Source of the DNA: Lachnospiraceae bacterium
GTDB lineage: Bacteria; Bacillota; Clostridia; Lachnospirales; Lachnospiraceae
Length of the DNA stretch: 64,000 nucleotides
Direction: 5' to 3'
Assembly (NCBI GenBank): GCA_022794255.1
Contig: JAAWEL010000057.1
Coordinates: forward strand, 1-64,000
How positions within the stretch are numbered: the stretch's first letter is position 1; each line of letters starts with the position of its first letter. A model generated the notes under the pieces. The model ran no database searches, had not been told where the DNA came from, and saw nothing but the letters and a program-made list of their open reading frames with translations. Made by a program: the position numbers and the translations under genes. Of this stretch, positions 21,804-30,698 are shown piece after piece.

Positions 21804-21859
21804 TTTAGAAAAAAAATAAGCTTTTATTTTGTTTGTACATAGGAAAATAAATTAAAGTG

Positions 21860-21868
21860 TGGTATACT
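21860..21868 (+). promoter_or_regulatory. extended -10 promoter of parAB
   Basis: TGGTATACT is an extended -10 (TG-N-TATACT) with no good -35 at the expected place. It lies 60 bases after parS site 2, so ParB bound there could affect it. Confidence 0.45.
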
Positions 21869-21925
21869 GTTAAAAGAATGTTTTTACAAAAGCAGTTCAT
21901 ATAAGAGAATAAAAAAGGAAGAAAT

Positions 21926-22693
21926 ATGGGAAGAATAATAGCTATTGCAAATCAAAAGGGTGGGGTTGGAAAAACAACTACAGCAATCAATTTATCTGCA
22001 TGTTTGGCAGAGGCTGGACAGAAGGTTTTGACAGTAGATTTTGATCCGCAGGGGAATGCTACTAGTGGATTAGGATTTGAAAAGGGATATATGGATAAAA
22101 CAGTATATGAACTTTTAATGGGAGAGTGTAGGATTGATGAATGTATTATTCCAAATGTGCAGGATAATTTAGATATTCTTCCTTCAGATGTTGACTTAGC
22201 AGGAGCAGAGATTGAATTATTAGATGGGGCAGAAAAGGAACAAAAACTGCGAAATGAATTGGATAAGATAGAAAAAAACTATGATTTTATTATTGTAGAC
22301 TGTCCTCCATCTTTAAATTTATTGACAATTAATGCGCTGACAGCAGCGGATACAGTATTGGTACCGATTCAATGTGAATATTATGCATTGGAAGGATTAA
22401 GCCAGATTATTCAAACAGTAGATTTAGTAAAGAAAAAATTAAATAAAAAATTAGAGCTGGAGGGTGTGGTATTTACAATGTACGATGCCCGAACAAACCT
22501 TTCATTGGAAGTCGTGGAAAATGTAAAAAATTATTTAAAGGGGACGATTTACAAAACGATTATTCCAAGAAATGTCAGACTGGCAGAAGCACCAAGCCAT
22601 GGAATGCCGATTAATTTATACGATACCAGATCGGCAGGTGCAGAAAGTTATCGAATGTTGGCAGCTGAAGTGATTAGCAGAGGAGAAGTTTGA
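21926..22693 (+). CDS. parA: chromosome-partitioning ATPase ParA/Soj
   Basis: 255 residues with the deviant Walker A KGGVGKTTT (11-19), the PQGNATSGLG motif and Walker B FIIVDCPPSLN. Soj/ParA dimers bind DNA non-specifically, respond to ParB, and in Bacillus also control DnaA. AAGGAAG precedes the ATG. The stop is followed within 2 bases by the parB start. Confidence 0.97.
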   Translation: MGRIIAIANQKGGVGKTTTAINLSACLAEAGQKVLTVDFDPQGNATSGLGFEKGYMDKTVYELLMGECRIDECIIPNVQDNLDILPSDVDLAGAEIELLDGAEKEQKLRNELDKIEKNYDFIIVDCPPSLNLLTINALTAADTVLVPIQCEYYALEGLSQIIQTVDLVKKKLNKKLELEGVVFTMYDARTNLSLEVVENVKNYLKGTIYKTIIPRNVRLAEAPSHGMPINLYDTRSAGAESYRMLAAEVISRGEV

Positions 22694-22695
22694 TT

Positions 22696-23652
22696 ATGGC
22701 AAAAGCAAAACGTGGATTGGGAAAAGGGTTAGGTGCATTTTTTGGTGAAGAGGTAGTCCAGGAAGTAGCCAATGATCAGATTAATCAGGTAAGTGAAAAA
22801 AAAGAATTATATATAGCAGAAAACAAAAATACAGCATCTTCTGAAGAAGAGAAAGAGGAGACTGGTGAATTTTTTGTAAAGCTTTCTAAAATAGAGCCAA
22901 ATCAAGAACAGCCAAGAAAGGATTTTGGGGAAGAGCAGCTGCAGGAATTAGCAAATTCTATTCGTCAATATGGGGTTCTTCAGCCTTTGTTGGTACAAAA
23001 AAAGGGAGATCTATATGAAATTATTGCTGGAGAACGCCGCTGGAGGGCAGCAAAGCTGGCTGGAGTAAAAGAGGTACCAGTGGTTATTCGGGAATATGAT
23101 AAACAGCAGGCTATGGAGATTGCCCTGATTGAGAATGTTCAAAGGGAAGATTTAAATCCGATTGAGGAAGCTGTGGCATATCAAAGATTAATGCAGGAAT
23201 TTCATTTAAAGCAAGAGGAAATTGCTGAGAGAGTTTCTAAGAATCGGTCAACAATTACAAATAGTATGCGTCTGCTTAACTTAGCACCAGAAATTCAGCA
23301 AATGTTGGTTGATGGATTGATTAGCAGTGGACATGCCAGAGCATTATTAGCAGTATCTGATTTACAGCAGCAGATGGAATTGGCAGACAGAATTATCAGA
23401 GATCATCTTAGTGTTCGGGAAATAGAGAAATTAGTTAAGGCCTTGGGAAAGGCTCCAAAAGAGAAAAAGATAGTGAAAGAAGATGAAGCACTGGAATTGA
23501 TTTTTAAAAATCTGGAGGAGCGGATGAAAACAGTAGTTGGTACAAAAGTAAATATTAATCGAAAAGACAGAAGTAAAGGAAAAATTGAGATCGAGTATTA
23601 TTCAGAAGCAGAATTGGAAAGAATTGTTGAATTGATCGAAACCATAGGATAG
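22696..23652 (+). CDS. parB: chromosome-partitioning protein ParB/Spo0J
   Basis: 318 residues. The ParA-stimulating N-terminal peptide is KAKRGLGKGLGAFF. The CTP-binding ParB/Srx domain has PNQEQPRKDF, the catalytic box GERRWRAAK and ENVQREDLNPIEEA. An HTH (EEIAERVSKNRSTITNSMRLL) and a dimerisation tail follow. The ATG at 22696 has AGGAG upstream; an in-frame TTG two codons earlier is less likely. It binds the two parS sites just upstream and spreads as a clamp. Confidence 0.97.
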   Translation: MAKAKRGLGKGLGAFFGEEVVQEVANDQINQVSEKKELYIAENKNTASSEEEKEETGEFFVKLSKIEPNQEQPRKDFGEEQLQELANSIRQYGVLQPLLVQKKGDLYEIIAGERRWRAAKLAGVKEVPVVIREYDKQQAMEIALIENVQREDLNPIEEAVAYQRLMQEFHLKQEEIAERVSKNRSTITNSMRLLNLAPEIQQMLVDGLISSGHARALLAVSDLQQQMELADRIIRDHLSVREIEKLVKALGKAPKEKKIVKEDEALELIFKNLEERMKTVVGTKVNINRKDRSKGKIEIEYYSEAELERIVELIETIG

Positions 23653-23662
23653 GAGTAAATTA

Positions 23663-24169
23663 ATGGAAGATAGCATATTGAATCATTTGGGAATTGATCC
23701 TTTATATATAATATTTGGACAGGCAGCATTAACAATTGTGCTTATGATTATTGTGATCATATGCATTTTTAAAATAAAGAAATTGTATCGCAGTTACGAT
23801 TATTTTATGAGGGGAAAGGATGCGGAAACTTTAGAAGACATTATTATCGGGCACATTCAGGATATACAGGAATTAAAGTCCCAGGATCGTGCCAATAAGG
23901 ATCAGATTCGTGTTAATAATAAAAATATGCGGGCTTCCTTTCAAAAGTTTGGAATGGTAAGATATAACGCTTTTAAGGGAATGGGTGGAAATTTAAGTTT
24001 TGCTTTTGCTTTATTGGATTATACAAATACGGGATTTGTTATGAATTCAGTTCATAGTAGAGAAGGATGTTATCTTTATCTAAAAGCAGTTGATCGAGGA
24101 CAGACAGAGATATTATTGGGAAATGAAGAAAAAGAAGCTTTGGAACAGGCTCTGGGATATAAAGAATAA
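23663..24169 (+). CDS. DUF4446 family membrane protein
   Basis: 168 residues. One N-terminal transmembrane helix (about 17-38) is followed by a charged helical segment and a cytoplasmic domain with QKFGMVRYNAFKGMGGNLSFAFALLD, the DUF4446 core. The function is unknown. It is regularly found right after parB in Clostridia, and here starts 11 bases after parB with AGGAG upstream, so it is probably in the same operon. Confidence 0.85.
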   Translation: MEDSILNHLGIDPLYIIFGQAALTIVLMIIVIICIFKIKKLYRSYDYFMRGKDAETLEDIIIGHIQDIQELKSQDRANKDQIRVNNKNMRASFQKFGMVRYNAFKGMGGNLSFAFALLDYTNTGFVMNSVHSREGCYLYLKAVDRGQTEILLGNEEKEALEQALGYKE

Positions 24170-24212
24170 GAAACAATAAAATCTAATATTTTGGTTCTAT
24201 GGGGACAATAGA

Positions 24213-25883
24213 ATGAGGGAGCAGAAAAAAACCAAAAATCAACAACGGCAGGAACGTTTTGAGGAAATCTATATTCGCACATATCAGGATGTTTGCAGAC
24301 ATGTTCGATTTTTGATTTCAGACAGTGAGAAGGCAAAAAAATTATTAATTCTTACCTATGCGGATTTATATTCTAATATGGAAGATATTTTTGGAAAAGA
24401 TAATATTACAGAATGGCTTGGGAAGAAAGCAGATGATATTGCAGAATTAAAAATGGGAATTTCTTCAGAACAAGTCAGAGCTTCTTATGTAAGAGAGAAA
24501 AAGCAAGAAAATATCTTTAATATAAGTCCTGATAAATCAAAAATATTAGACGAGACATCTGTATTTTTTGATATTTGGGATTATTTAAAGCTGGATGAAA
24601 ATCAGGATTCTGGAATAGAATTTTCTACATTCCGTATTGCTGCCCAGAATATTTTTTCTTGTTTGTTATTAGTAGCAGCAGTGGGGGCTTTGGTAATAGG
24701 AGCGGACAAAATTAAACAACAGTTTGAGTTATTAAAAAAGCCATTTAAGGAATCTCTGTCTATGGAAGGTGAGGATAGTTTAGAAGCCCAAAGAAACAAG
24801 AAGAATCATATAAAAATAGGAGGTAAGGTAGTATATTTATCGGAAATTGGACAAGTACTTTATTCTGTTCCCTTAGATCAAACAGAATGGGCATCCCAGG
24901 ATCCGGAGAATTTGGAAATTCAGACAAGTAGTGATGGATGGGTTTATTATTTACCTTGTCCGGAGCGGAAGGAATCTGTATTATCGAAAGTATCACCAGA
25001 ATTATTCCATACTTTGTATCGGATGAAAGGTGGTGATGAGGAAATAGAAATTATTTCCCGGGAAGTGGATGACTATTATATATTTGAAGACAGGATATAC
25101 ATTGAAAGTTTTGGCAGGATTCAAGTGATAGATGGGGAAGAAGAGTTTGATAAAATAATTCCGGGAATGTATGTACACAGAGAAAACTGCGAATTTTATC
25201 TTCGCGATATGTTGGGGCGTGACATTAAAAAAGAAAATGACGGAAATATTTATTATGGAGACCGGATATTTCAAATGGATTCAGACAGGATTGCAGATGT
25301 AGTGGCAGCAGAGAGAATAAGAGACCAGATAAAATATGAATTAAAGGCTTCAGATGATTCAAAAAATAGTATTTATCGGATTGTAAATGGTGTGGAAGAA
25401 GTGTTTATCCAGGAAGAATTGACGATTGACAGTTTTTGTATTTCTGGTGATTGGTTATACTATAGTGCATATATCCGAAATGGTGGTTCAGGGGCCAATT
25501 ATAGTAAAATATTTAGAAAATCTCTTGTGGAGGATAAAAAGCGGGAACAGGTTCATGATGAATTTACAGGACGGATTCTGCAAATGTATTATTGCCAGGA
25601 TAATAATCAGATTTATGGAAACTATATTCCAAAAAACTGGAAGAGTAATCATGGAGTGATTGTAGTAATTGCGCCTGATGGTCAGATGAGTTATATTGAA
25701 GATACGATAGAACGTCAGGGAAGAGAAACAACAGGAAATGATGTATTGGAATTTGTCATGATGCGGGACAATCAAGTTTACTGTTACTGGAAGGATTATC
25801 AGTGGGAAAAGGGAAAAGAGCCGGTTCTTCTCTGGAGAGATGTGGTTATAATTCCTAATGGAAAACGAGTAAGGATCAAATAA
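24213..25883 (+). CDS. single-pass membrane protein with sigma-region-2-like N-terminus and large outer domain
   Basis: 556 residues. Residues 14-75 (RFEEIYIRTYQDVCRHVRFL..., then LTYADLYSNMEDI) read like region 2 of ECF sigma factors. A hydrophobic helix at 145-165 would cross the membrane. Residues 200-556 form a beta-rich extracytoplasmic part with repeated W/Y-x-Y-Y elements, resembling DUF5050-type propeller repeats. No sigma region 4 is present. It follows DUF4446 by 43 bases and is followed by a terminator. I do not recognise a named family for the whole chain. Confidence 0.72.
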   Translation: MREQKKTKNQQRQERFEEIYIRTYQDVCRHVRFLISDSEKAKKLLILTYADLYSNMEDIFGKDNITEWLGKKADDIAELKMGISSEQVRASYVREKKQENIFNISPDKSKILDETSVFFDIWDYLKLDENQDSGIEFSTFRIAAQNIFSCLLLVAAVGALVIGADKIKQQFELLKKPFKESLSMEGEDSLEAQRNKKNHIKIGGKVVYLSEIGQVLYSVPLDQTEWASQDPENLEIQTSSDGWVYYLPCPERKESVLSKVSPELFHTLYRMKGGDEEIEIISREVDDYYIFEDRIYIESFGRIQVIDGEEEFDKIIPGMYVHRENCEFYLRDMLGRDIKKENDGNIYYGDRIFQMDSDRIADVVAAERIRDQIKYELKASDDSKNSIYRIVNGVEEVFIQEELTIDSFCISGDWLYYSAYIRNGGSGANYSKIFRKSLVEDKKREQVHDEFTGRILQMYYCQDNNQIYGNYIPKNWKSNHGVIVVIAPDGQMSYIEDTIERQGRETTGNDVLEFVMMRDNQVYCYWKDYQWEKGKEPVLLWRDVVIIPNGKRVRIK

Positions 25884-25887
25884 AAAA

Positions 25888-25927
25888 TGCCTCTGGCTGA
25901 TTTAATATCAACCAGAGACATTTTTTT
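25888..25927. terminator. bidirectional terminator
   Basis: Stem CTCTGGCTGAT / ATCAACCAGAG with one mismatch, A-rich before and seven T after. It lies between two convergent genes; its T-run overlaps the stop end of the minus-strand gene. Confidence 0.8.
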
Positions 25928-26153
25928 ATTCATCAAAAATCACCACAACATAAAATCCCCGGTCGTTTTGTCGGATTTCTTTGATAATTCCTTTTCTTGA
26001 TTTGATGCGGTCACGGGCAGGAAAGCAGCCGGACATAGCAACTGCAGGCTCAATAATATAACTGTATGTGACACCTTCTCTCTCAATGATCTCTACCTCA
26101 TCTCCTGTTTTTACCAAGTCCTGGCGTTCCATTTTGAATTCAATCTCTCTCAT
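25926..26153 (-). CDS. small conserved-looking hypothetical protein
   Basis: 75 residues, mixed charge, no membrane segment. The C-terminal part SRKGIIKEIRQNDRGFYVVVIFDE looks like a small KOW/SH3-like beta barrel, but I do not recognise the family. The only ribosome-like site (AAAGGAG) lies 13 bases before the ATG, a loose spacing. Its own transcription unit is bounded by a terminator on the left. Confidence 0.6.
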   Translation of the reverse strand: MREIEFKMERQDLVKTGDEVEIIEREGVTYSYIIEPAVAMSGCFPARDRIKSRKGIIKEIRQNDRGFYVVVIFDE

Positions 26154-26507
26154 AGTAAGCAGAAGCTCCTTTAATATATTATAGTATCAGTGACAATTGT
26201 AATTGTTTTGCAAAGAAGCTTGCTGATGATCGTACAGGTTATCAGCTTTTGCTTCGCTTCAGTTGGTGACATTATATCACATTTAAATTTTATCTGCCAT
26301 AAATATGTTGATTATAGCGTAAACAGCATGAAAATCTGAGAATCAAAATTGTGTATCTTCTTGTCCACTGAGGATATCCATATCCTATGAGAAAAAGATA
26401 TCCCATTTGAATAGCAGCATATGTTGTATTTACGGGAAGGTGATGTTTGTGGTATGATAGAATGTGTAAGTAGGAATATAGGAAAATAATACGAAAGGAA
26501 TAAAGAA
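26154..26507. other. divergent intergenic region with hairpin and repeated motif
   Basis: There is no gene in these 354 bases. A hairpin with two short helices (GAAGC/GCTTC outside, GCTGAT/ATCAGC inside) spans 26215-26255. The motif CTTGTCCACTGAG with its left flank, seen at 20489-20510, recurs at 26351-26372 and is followed by GGATATC...GATATCC. TGGTATGAT (26452-26460) is a candidate extended -10 for the decarboxylase gene. Confidence 0.6.
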
Positions 26508-28046
26508 TTGGAGACAGAGGATCTGCTTATTGAACAACTAAAAAGGTATGGTAAATCAAATAGATACCCATTTCACATGCCTGGACATAAAAGACAAATA
26601 CATGGGGTGACAGAAGAATTTCCCAATCCTTATTCGATTGATATTACGGAAATTGAAGGATTTGATAATTTGCATCATTCGGAGGGGATTCTAAAAAGAT
26701 CTATGGAATTTGCTGCTCAGGCATATGGGGCAGATAAAACATTTTACCTCATTAATGGAAGCAGCAGCGGCATTTTAAGCGCCATTCATGGGGTTACATC
26801 CTATAATAGTAAGATTATTATAGGAAGAAATTGTCATAAGTCAGCTTATCATGGAATTATCCTCAATAATTTGAATCCTGTTTATATTTATCCACAAATA
26901 ATTGAAAAAATGTGGATAAATGGAGGATATTTTATAAATTCAGTGGAGAATGCCCTGGAAGAGAATCCAGATGTAAAAGCAGTGCTGTTAGTTTCTCCTA
27001 CTTATGAGGGAATTGTATCTGATATCAAAAAAATTGCAGAAATAGTTCATAAAAAGCAGATTCCTTTAATCATTGATGAAGCTCATGGGGCACATTTTTC
27101 TTTTGGAAGATCATTATTTCCTGCATCGGCTTTAGATTGTGGTGCAGATATCGTGATTCAAAGTTTACATAAAACATTACCTTCCTTTACACAGACAGCT
27201 GTGATTCATGTAAAGAGCAAATATGTGGATGTGGAAAGGTTGGAATGGTATCTTCAGGTTTATCAGAGCAGCAGTCCTTCTTATATCTTAATGGCGGGAA
27301 TTGAGAAATGTATTTTTGAGATGTATAAATGGGGAGAACAATATTTTACAGCTTTTGGAATTAAATTAAAATCATTGAGAAAACGATTAGGTAAAATGAA
27401 ACATCTGCGGATTTTGGATGCTTCTGTAGCAGAAGGTTGTGGGGTATATGATTTAGATTTATCTAAAATAGTAGTTTCCTGCAGAGGTCTTTCCATCACA
27501 GGCGTGGAACTGGCAGAGATATTAAGAGAAAAATATGACCTGGAAATGGAGATGTGGGGAGCAGATTATGTGGTGGCAATTACAACAATTTCAGATACAA
27601 ATCAAGGGTTGGAGAGATTAGAGAAAGCATTTTTAGAAATTGATGAAAGTTTATATGGGATATTCGAGGAAAGGAACAGGGAAGTTTGCAGAAATATAGA
27701 TAAAAATATAAATGAACTTATGAATGCAAAAATTTTTAGAGAATCAGATAAAAATATATTAAAGAATATAGGAACAGAAGAGAAGAGGTGGTTAAAAGGG
27801 CCAGAAATTGTTATGACATTAAAAACTGCTATGGAAAGAAAATTTGAGACATTATCTATAGAAAAATGTGCTGGACATGTTTCCAGGGAATTTGTTTATC
27901 TATATCCTCCGGGGATACCAATTGTAGTACCAGGAGAACGGGTAAGTGAAGAAATGGCAAAGGAAATATATAAATATAAAAAAATGGGCTTTTCTGTTCA
28001 GGGGATGGCAGACAAAAGAGCAGAATATTTGCAGGTAATAGTATAA
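26508..28046 (+). CDS. Orn/Lys/Arg decarboxylase family protein (YaaO type)
   Basis: 512 residues, a fold-type I PLP enzyme. The motif PFHMPGHKR opens the catalytic domain, IIDEAHGAH holds the cofactor-binding Asp, and the PLP lysine is in QSLHKTLPSFTQTA. The C-terminal domain has YPPGIPIVVPGE. Substrate could be arginine, lysine or ornithine, and some YaaO-like members are uncharacterised. The start is TTG with AAAGGA upstream; the next ATG would cut the N-terminus too far in. It leads the conserved block to rsmI. Confidence 0.88.
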   Translation: METEDLLIEQLKRYGKSNRYPFHMPGHKRQIHGVTEEFPNPYSIDITEIEGFDNLHHSEGILKRSMEFAAQAYGADKTFYLINGSSSGILSAIHGVTSYNSKIIIGRNCHKSAYHGIILNNLNPVYIYPQIIEKMWINGGYFINSVENALEENPDVKAVLLVSPTYEGIVSDIKKIAEIVHKKQIPLIIDEAHGAHFSFGRSLFPASALDCGADIVIQSLHKTLPSFTQTAVIHVKSKYVDVERLEWYLQVYQSSSPSYILMAGIEKCIFEMYKWGEQYFTAFGIKLKSLRKRLGKMKHLRILDASVAEGCGVYDLDLSKIVVSCRGLSITGVELAEILREKYDLEMEMWGADYVVAITTISDTNQGLERLEKAFLEIDESLYGIFEERNREVCRNIDKNINELMNAKIFRESDKNILKNIGTEEKRWLKGPEIVMTLKTAMERKFETLSIEKCAGHVSREFVYLYPPGIPIVVPGERVSEEMAKEIYKYKKMGFSVQGMADKRAEYLQVIV

Positions 28047-28160
28047 CAGAATGAGAATGGAAAGGATTTACCAGCAACAGACTTGTTGATAGCTGTTAAG
28101 GAATATGTTACACTACATAGGGATATGAGGGATAATAAAAGAGGAAAGTGTGGTAAAATT

Positions 28161-28757
28161 ATGGGCAGAATTTTTTATCTGATGGGAAAGAGTGCATCGG
28201 GAAAGGACACGATTTATAAAAGACTTTTAAAGGAATGTCCGGGACTCTGTCCAGTGGTTCTCTATACGACCCGTCCTATGCGTGACGGGGAGAGACAGGG
28301 TGTTGAATATTATTTTATCACAGAGAAAAAATTAAATGAGTTTCAGATTTTTGGGAAGATAATAGAACAGAGAAAATATCAGACAGTTGCAGGCCTATGG
28401 ATCTATGCTACAGTGGATGATGGAAGCATAGGGAGAAATAATAAGAATTATCTGGCAATTGGTACATTAGTATCTTATAAAAAGTTAAGAGATTATTTTG
28501 GGGAAAATGTTGTGGTGCCGATTTATATTGCTGTGAGAGATGATCTGAGAATAGAGCGGGCTCTTGTTCGGGAAAGACAGCAAAAGGAGCCGAATTACCG
28601 GGAAATATGCAGGAGATTTCTGGCAGATGAGGAGGATTTTTCAGAGGAAAAGCTGAAAGAATGCCATATAGACAAGGTTTATATAAATGAGAATATAGAT
28701 GCTTGTATAGATGAAATAAAAAAGATTATCGGGAACTATGCAATGACAGAATCTTGA
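28161..28757 (+). CDS. guanylate kinase-like protein
   Basis: 198 residues from the ATG just before the P-loop GKSASGKDT. YTTRPMRDGERQGVEYYFIT matches the GMP-binding block of guanylate kinases. The next region (IIEQRKYQTVAGLWIYATVDDG) departs from the usual EWA-x-V-x-G-x-YG block, so it is a divergent paralogue and may use another nucleotide. In Bacillus the equivalent position holds tmk. Ribosome site is weak, and longer forms from 28083 or 28125 are possible. Function as GMP kinase is inferred only. Confidence 0.72.
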   Translation: MGRIFYLMGKSASGKDTIYKRLLKECPGLCPVVLYTTRPMRDGERQGVEYYFITEKKLNEFQIFGKIIEQRKYQTVAGLWIYATVDDGSIGRNNKNYLAIGTLVSYKKLRDYFGENVVVPIYIAVRDDLRIERALVRERQQKEPNYREICRRFLADEEDFSEEKLKECHIDKVYINENIDACIDEIKKIIGNYAMTES

Positions 28758-28771
28758 TTTTATGGTATACT
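28743..28771 (+). promoter_or_regulatory. internal promoter for holB
   Basis: ATGACA (28743-28748), 17-base spacer ending TGG, then TATACT (28766-28771): an extended -10 promoter overlapping the end of the kinase gene, 25 bases before holB. Confidence 0.6.
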
Positions 28772-28795
28772 GCTTCCTATATGAAAGGAGAAGCC

Positions 28796-29785
28796 ATGCC
28801 TGGTTTTGAAGTAATTCTGGGACATGATCAAATCAAGGAGCATTTTCGCAGGGCTATTGAGATAAAAAAGGTTTCTCATGCTTATATACTAAGCGGTGAA
28901 GCGGGAATGGGGAAAAAGTCTTTGGCAAAAGCCTTTGCTTTGGCGCTGTTATGCCAGGAAGGAAAAAATGAACCTTGTATGACTTGTAATGCCTGCAAGC
29001 AGGTGCTGAGCAGCAATCATCCAGATTTGATTTATGTGACTCACGAGAAGCCATCTAGTATCGGAGTGGATGATATTCGGGAACAGATTAATGAAACAAT
29101 ATGGATCCGCCCTTACAGCAGCCGTTATAAAATATATATTGTAAATGAGGCAGAAAAAATGACAGTCCAGGCGCAGAATGCTCTTTTAAAAACGATTGAA
29201 GAGCCGCCGGATTACGCAATGATTCTTTTGCTAACGACCAGTCAGGAAGTATTTCTTTCGACAATACTTTCCCGGTGTGTGCAGATGAAGCTAAAGCCTT
29301 TGCAGGATTATATTATAAAGAATTATCTTATAGAAAAATTGCAGACAGAGGAAGAAAAGGCAGATATATATACAGCATTTGCCAGGGGAAATTTAGGAAA
29401 GGGGATTCGGATTGCTTCTTCAGAGGATTTCCAGGCAATGATTCAGGATATGCTCCATTTGATGAAAAATATCTGTCTCATGGATATATCGGAGCTGCTT
29501 GACTATATTCGCAGGATAAAGGAAGATAAGCTGGATAATGAGGAATGTCTTGATTTTATTGAGATGTGGTACCGGGATATTTTGCTTTTTAAGGCAACAG
29601 GGGACAGAGATTTACTTATTTTTAAGAATGAGTATCCGACAATTTTAAAGATCAGTGATGAGAGTAGTTATAGTTATTTGGAGAAAATTTTAAATGAGAT
29701 TGTCAAAGCAAGAAAGAGGATGAATTTTAACGTTAATATGGAATTAGCAATGGAGCTTTTGCTTTTGACTATAAAGGAGAGATAA
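28796..29785 (+). CDS. holB: DNA polymerase III delta' subunit
   Basis: 329 residues, an AAA+ clamp-loader subunit. Walker A-like GEAGMGKKS is at 34-42. The zinc module has Cys53, Cys61, Cys64 and Cys67. VNEAEKMTVQAQNALLKTIEEPP is the Walker B/sensor region, and SRC (TILSRCVQ) is present. The ATG at 28796 has AAGGAG five bases upstream; an earlier in-frame start would overlap the kinase gene. It works with DnaX and HolA to load the DnaN clamp. Confidence 0.95.
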   Translation: MPGFEVILGHDQIKEHFRRAIEIKKVSHAYILSGEAGMGKKSLAKAFALALLCQEGKNEPCMTCNACKQVLSSNHPDLIYVTHEKPSSIGVDDIREQINETIWIRPYSSRYKIYIVNEAEKMTVQAQNALLKTIEEPPDYAMILLLTTSQEVFLSTILSRCVQMKLKPLQDYIIKNYLIEKLQTEEEKADIYTAFARGNLGKGIRIASSEDFQAMIQDMLHLMKNICLMDISELLDYIRRIKEDKLDNEECLDFIEMWYRDILLFKATGDRDLLIFKNEYPTILKISDESSYSYLEKILNEIVKARKRMNFNVNMELAMELLLLTIKER

Positions 29786-29789
29786 ATTT

Positions 29790-30698
29790 ATGATAACAGT
29801 AATAGGAGTCAGATTTCGGAGTGGTGGAAAGATATATTATTTCAGCCCAGGGGATATGGAAATACACAGCGGAGATAATGTAATTGTAGAGACCGCACGG
29901 GGAGTGGAATATGGATATGTGGTTTTGGGAAATCGTCAGGTGGAGGAAGAAAATGTAATTCAACCGCTGAAATCTGTGATCCGTATGGCTACAGAGGACG
30001 ATCATATAAAAGAAAAAAATAACCGCAAGAAAGAAAAGGATGCTTTCGGAATTTGTCAGGAAAAAATTCACAAACATGAGTTGGAAATGAAGCTGATTGA
30101 TGTGGAATACACCTTTGACAATAATAAGATTTTATTTTATTTTACGGCAGATGGGCGGATTGATTTTAGAGAATTGGTTAAGGATCTGGCATCTGTGTTT
30201 AAGACCAGGATCGAGCTTCGGCAGGTTGGAGTTCGGGATGAGACAAAGATTGTAGGTGGTGTGGGAATCTGCGGTCGTGAATTGTGCTGTCATTCTTATC
30301 TGTCAGAATTTATTCCTGTGTCTATCCGAATGGCGAAGGAACAAAATCTTTCTCTAAACCCTACAAAGATTTCCGGAGTGTGTGGACGATTGATGTGTTG
30401 TTTAAAAAATGAGGAGGAGACTTATGAGTATTTAAATAGTAAGCTTCCTGGTGTGGGAGATTTTGTGACTACAGATGATGGATTGAAAGGTGAGGTACAC
30501 AGTGTTAATGTGCTCCGCCAGCAGGTGAAGGTTGTTGTGACGGTGGATCATGATGAAAAAGAAATAAGAGAGTATAAGGTGGATCAACTTCGATTTAAGC
30601 CAAGAAGGAGAAAGAAAAGAACAGAAGTAGAGGACGCGGAACTGAAGAAGCTAGAGGCATTGGAGAAAAAAGAAGGTAAATCAAAAATTGATGAATGA
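29790..30698 (+). CDS. ricT: PSP1 / RicT (YaaT) family protein
   Basis: 302 residues with the PSP1 domain. Two conserved cysteine clusters, GICGRELCC and VCGRLMCC, are the ones that bind iron-sulfur clusters in the Bacillus RicAFT complex, which promotes RNase Y-dependent mRNA processing. The basic tail (about 268-302) is rich in Lys and Arg. It starts 4 bases after holB with AAAGGAG upstream. RicA and RicF homologues are not in this window. Confidence 0.92.
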   Translation: MITVIGVRFRSGGKIYYFSPGDMEIHSGDNVIVETARGVEYGYVVLGNRQVEEENVIQPLKSVIRMATEDDHIKEKNNRKKEKDAFGICQEKIHKHELEMKLIDVEYTFDNNKILFYFTADGRIDFRELVKDLASVFKTRIELRQVGVRDETKIVGGVGICGRELCCHSYLSEFIPVSIRMAKEQNLSLNPTKISGVCGRLMCCLKNEEETYEYLNSKLPGVGDFVTTDDGLKGEVHSVNVLRQQVKVVVTVDHDEKEIREYKVDQLRFKPRRRKKRTEVEDAELKKLEALEKKEGKSKIDE

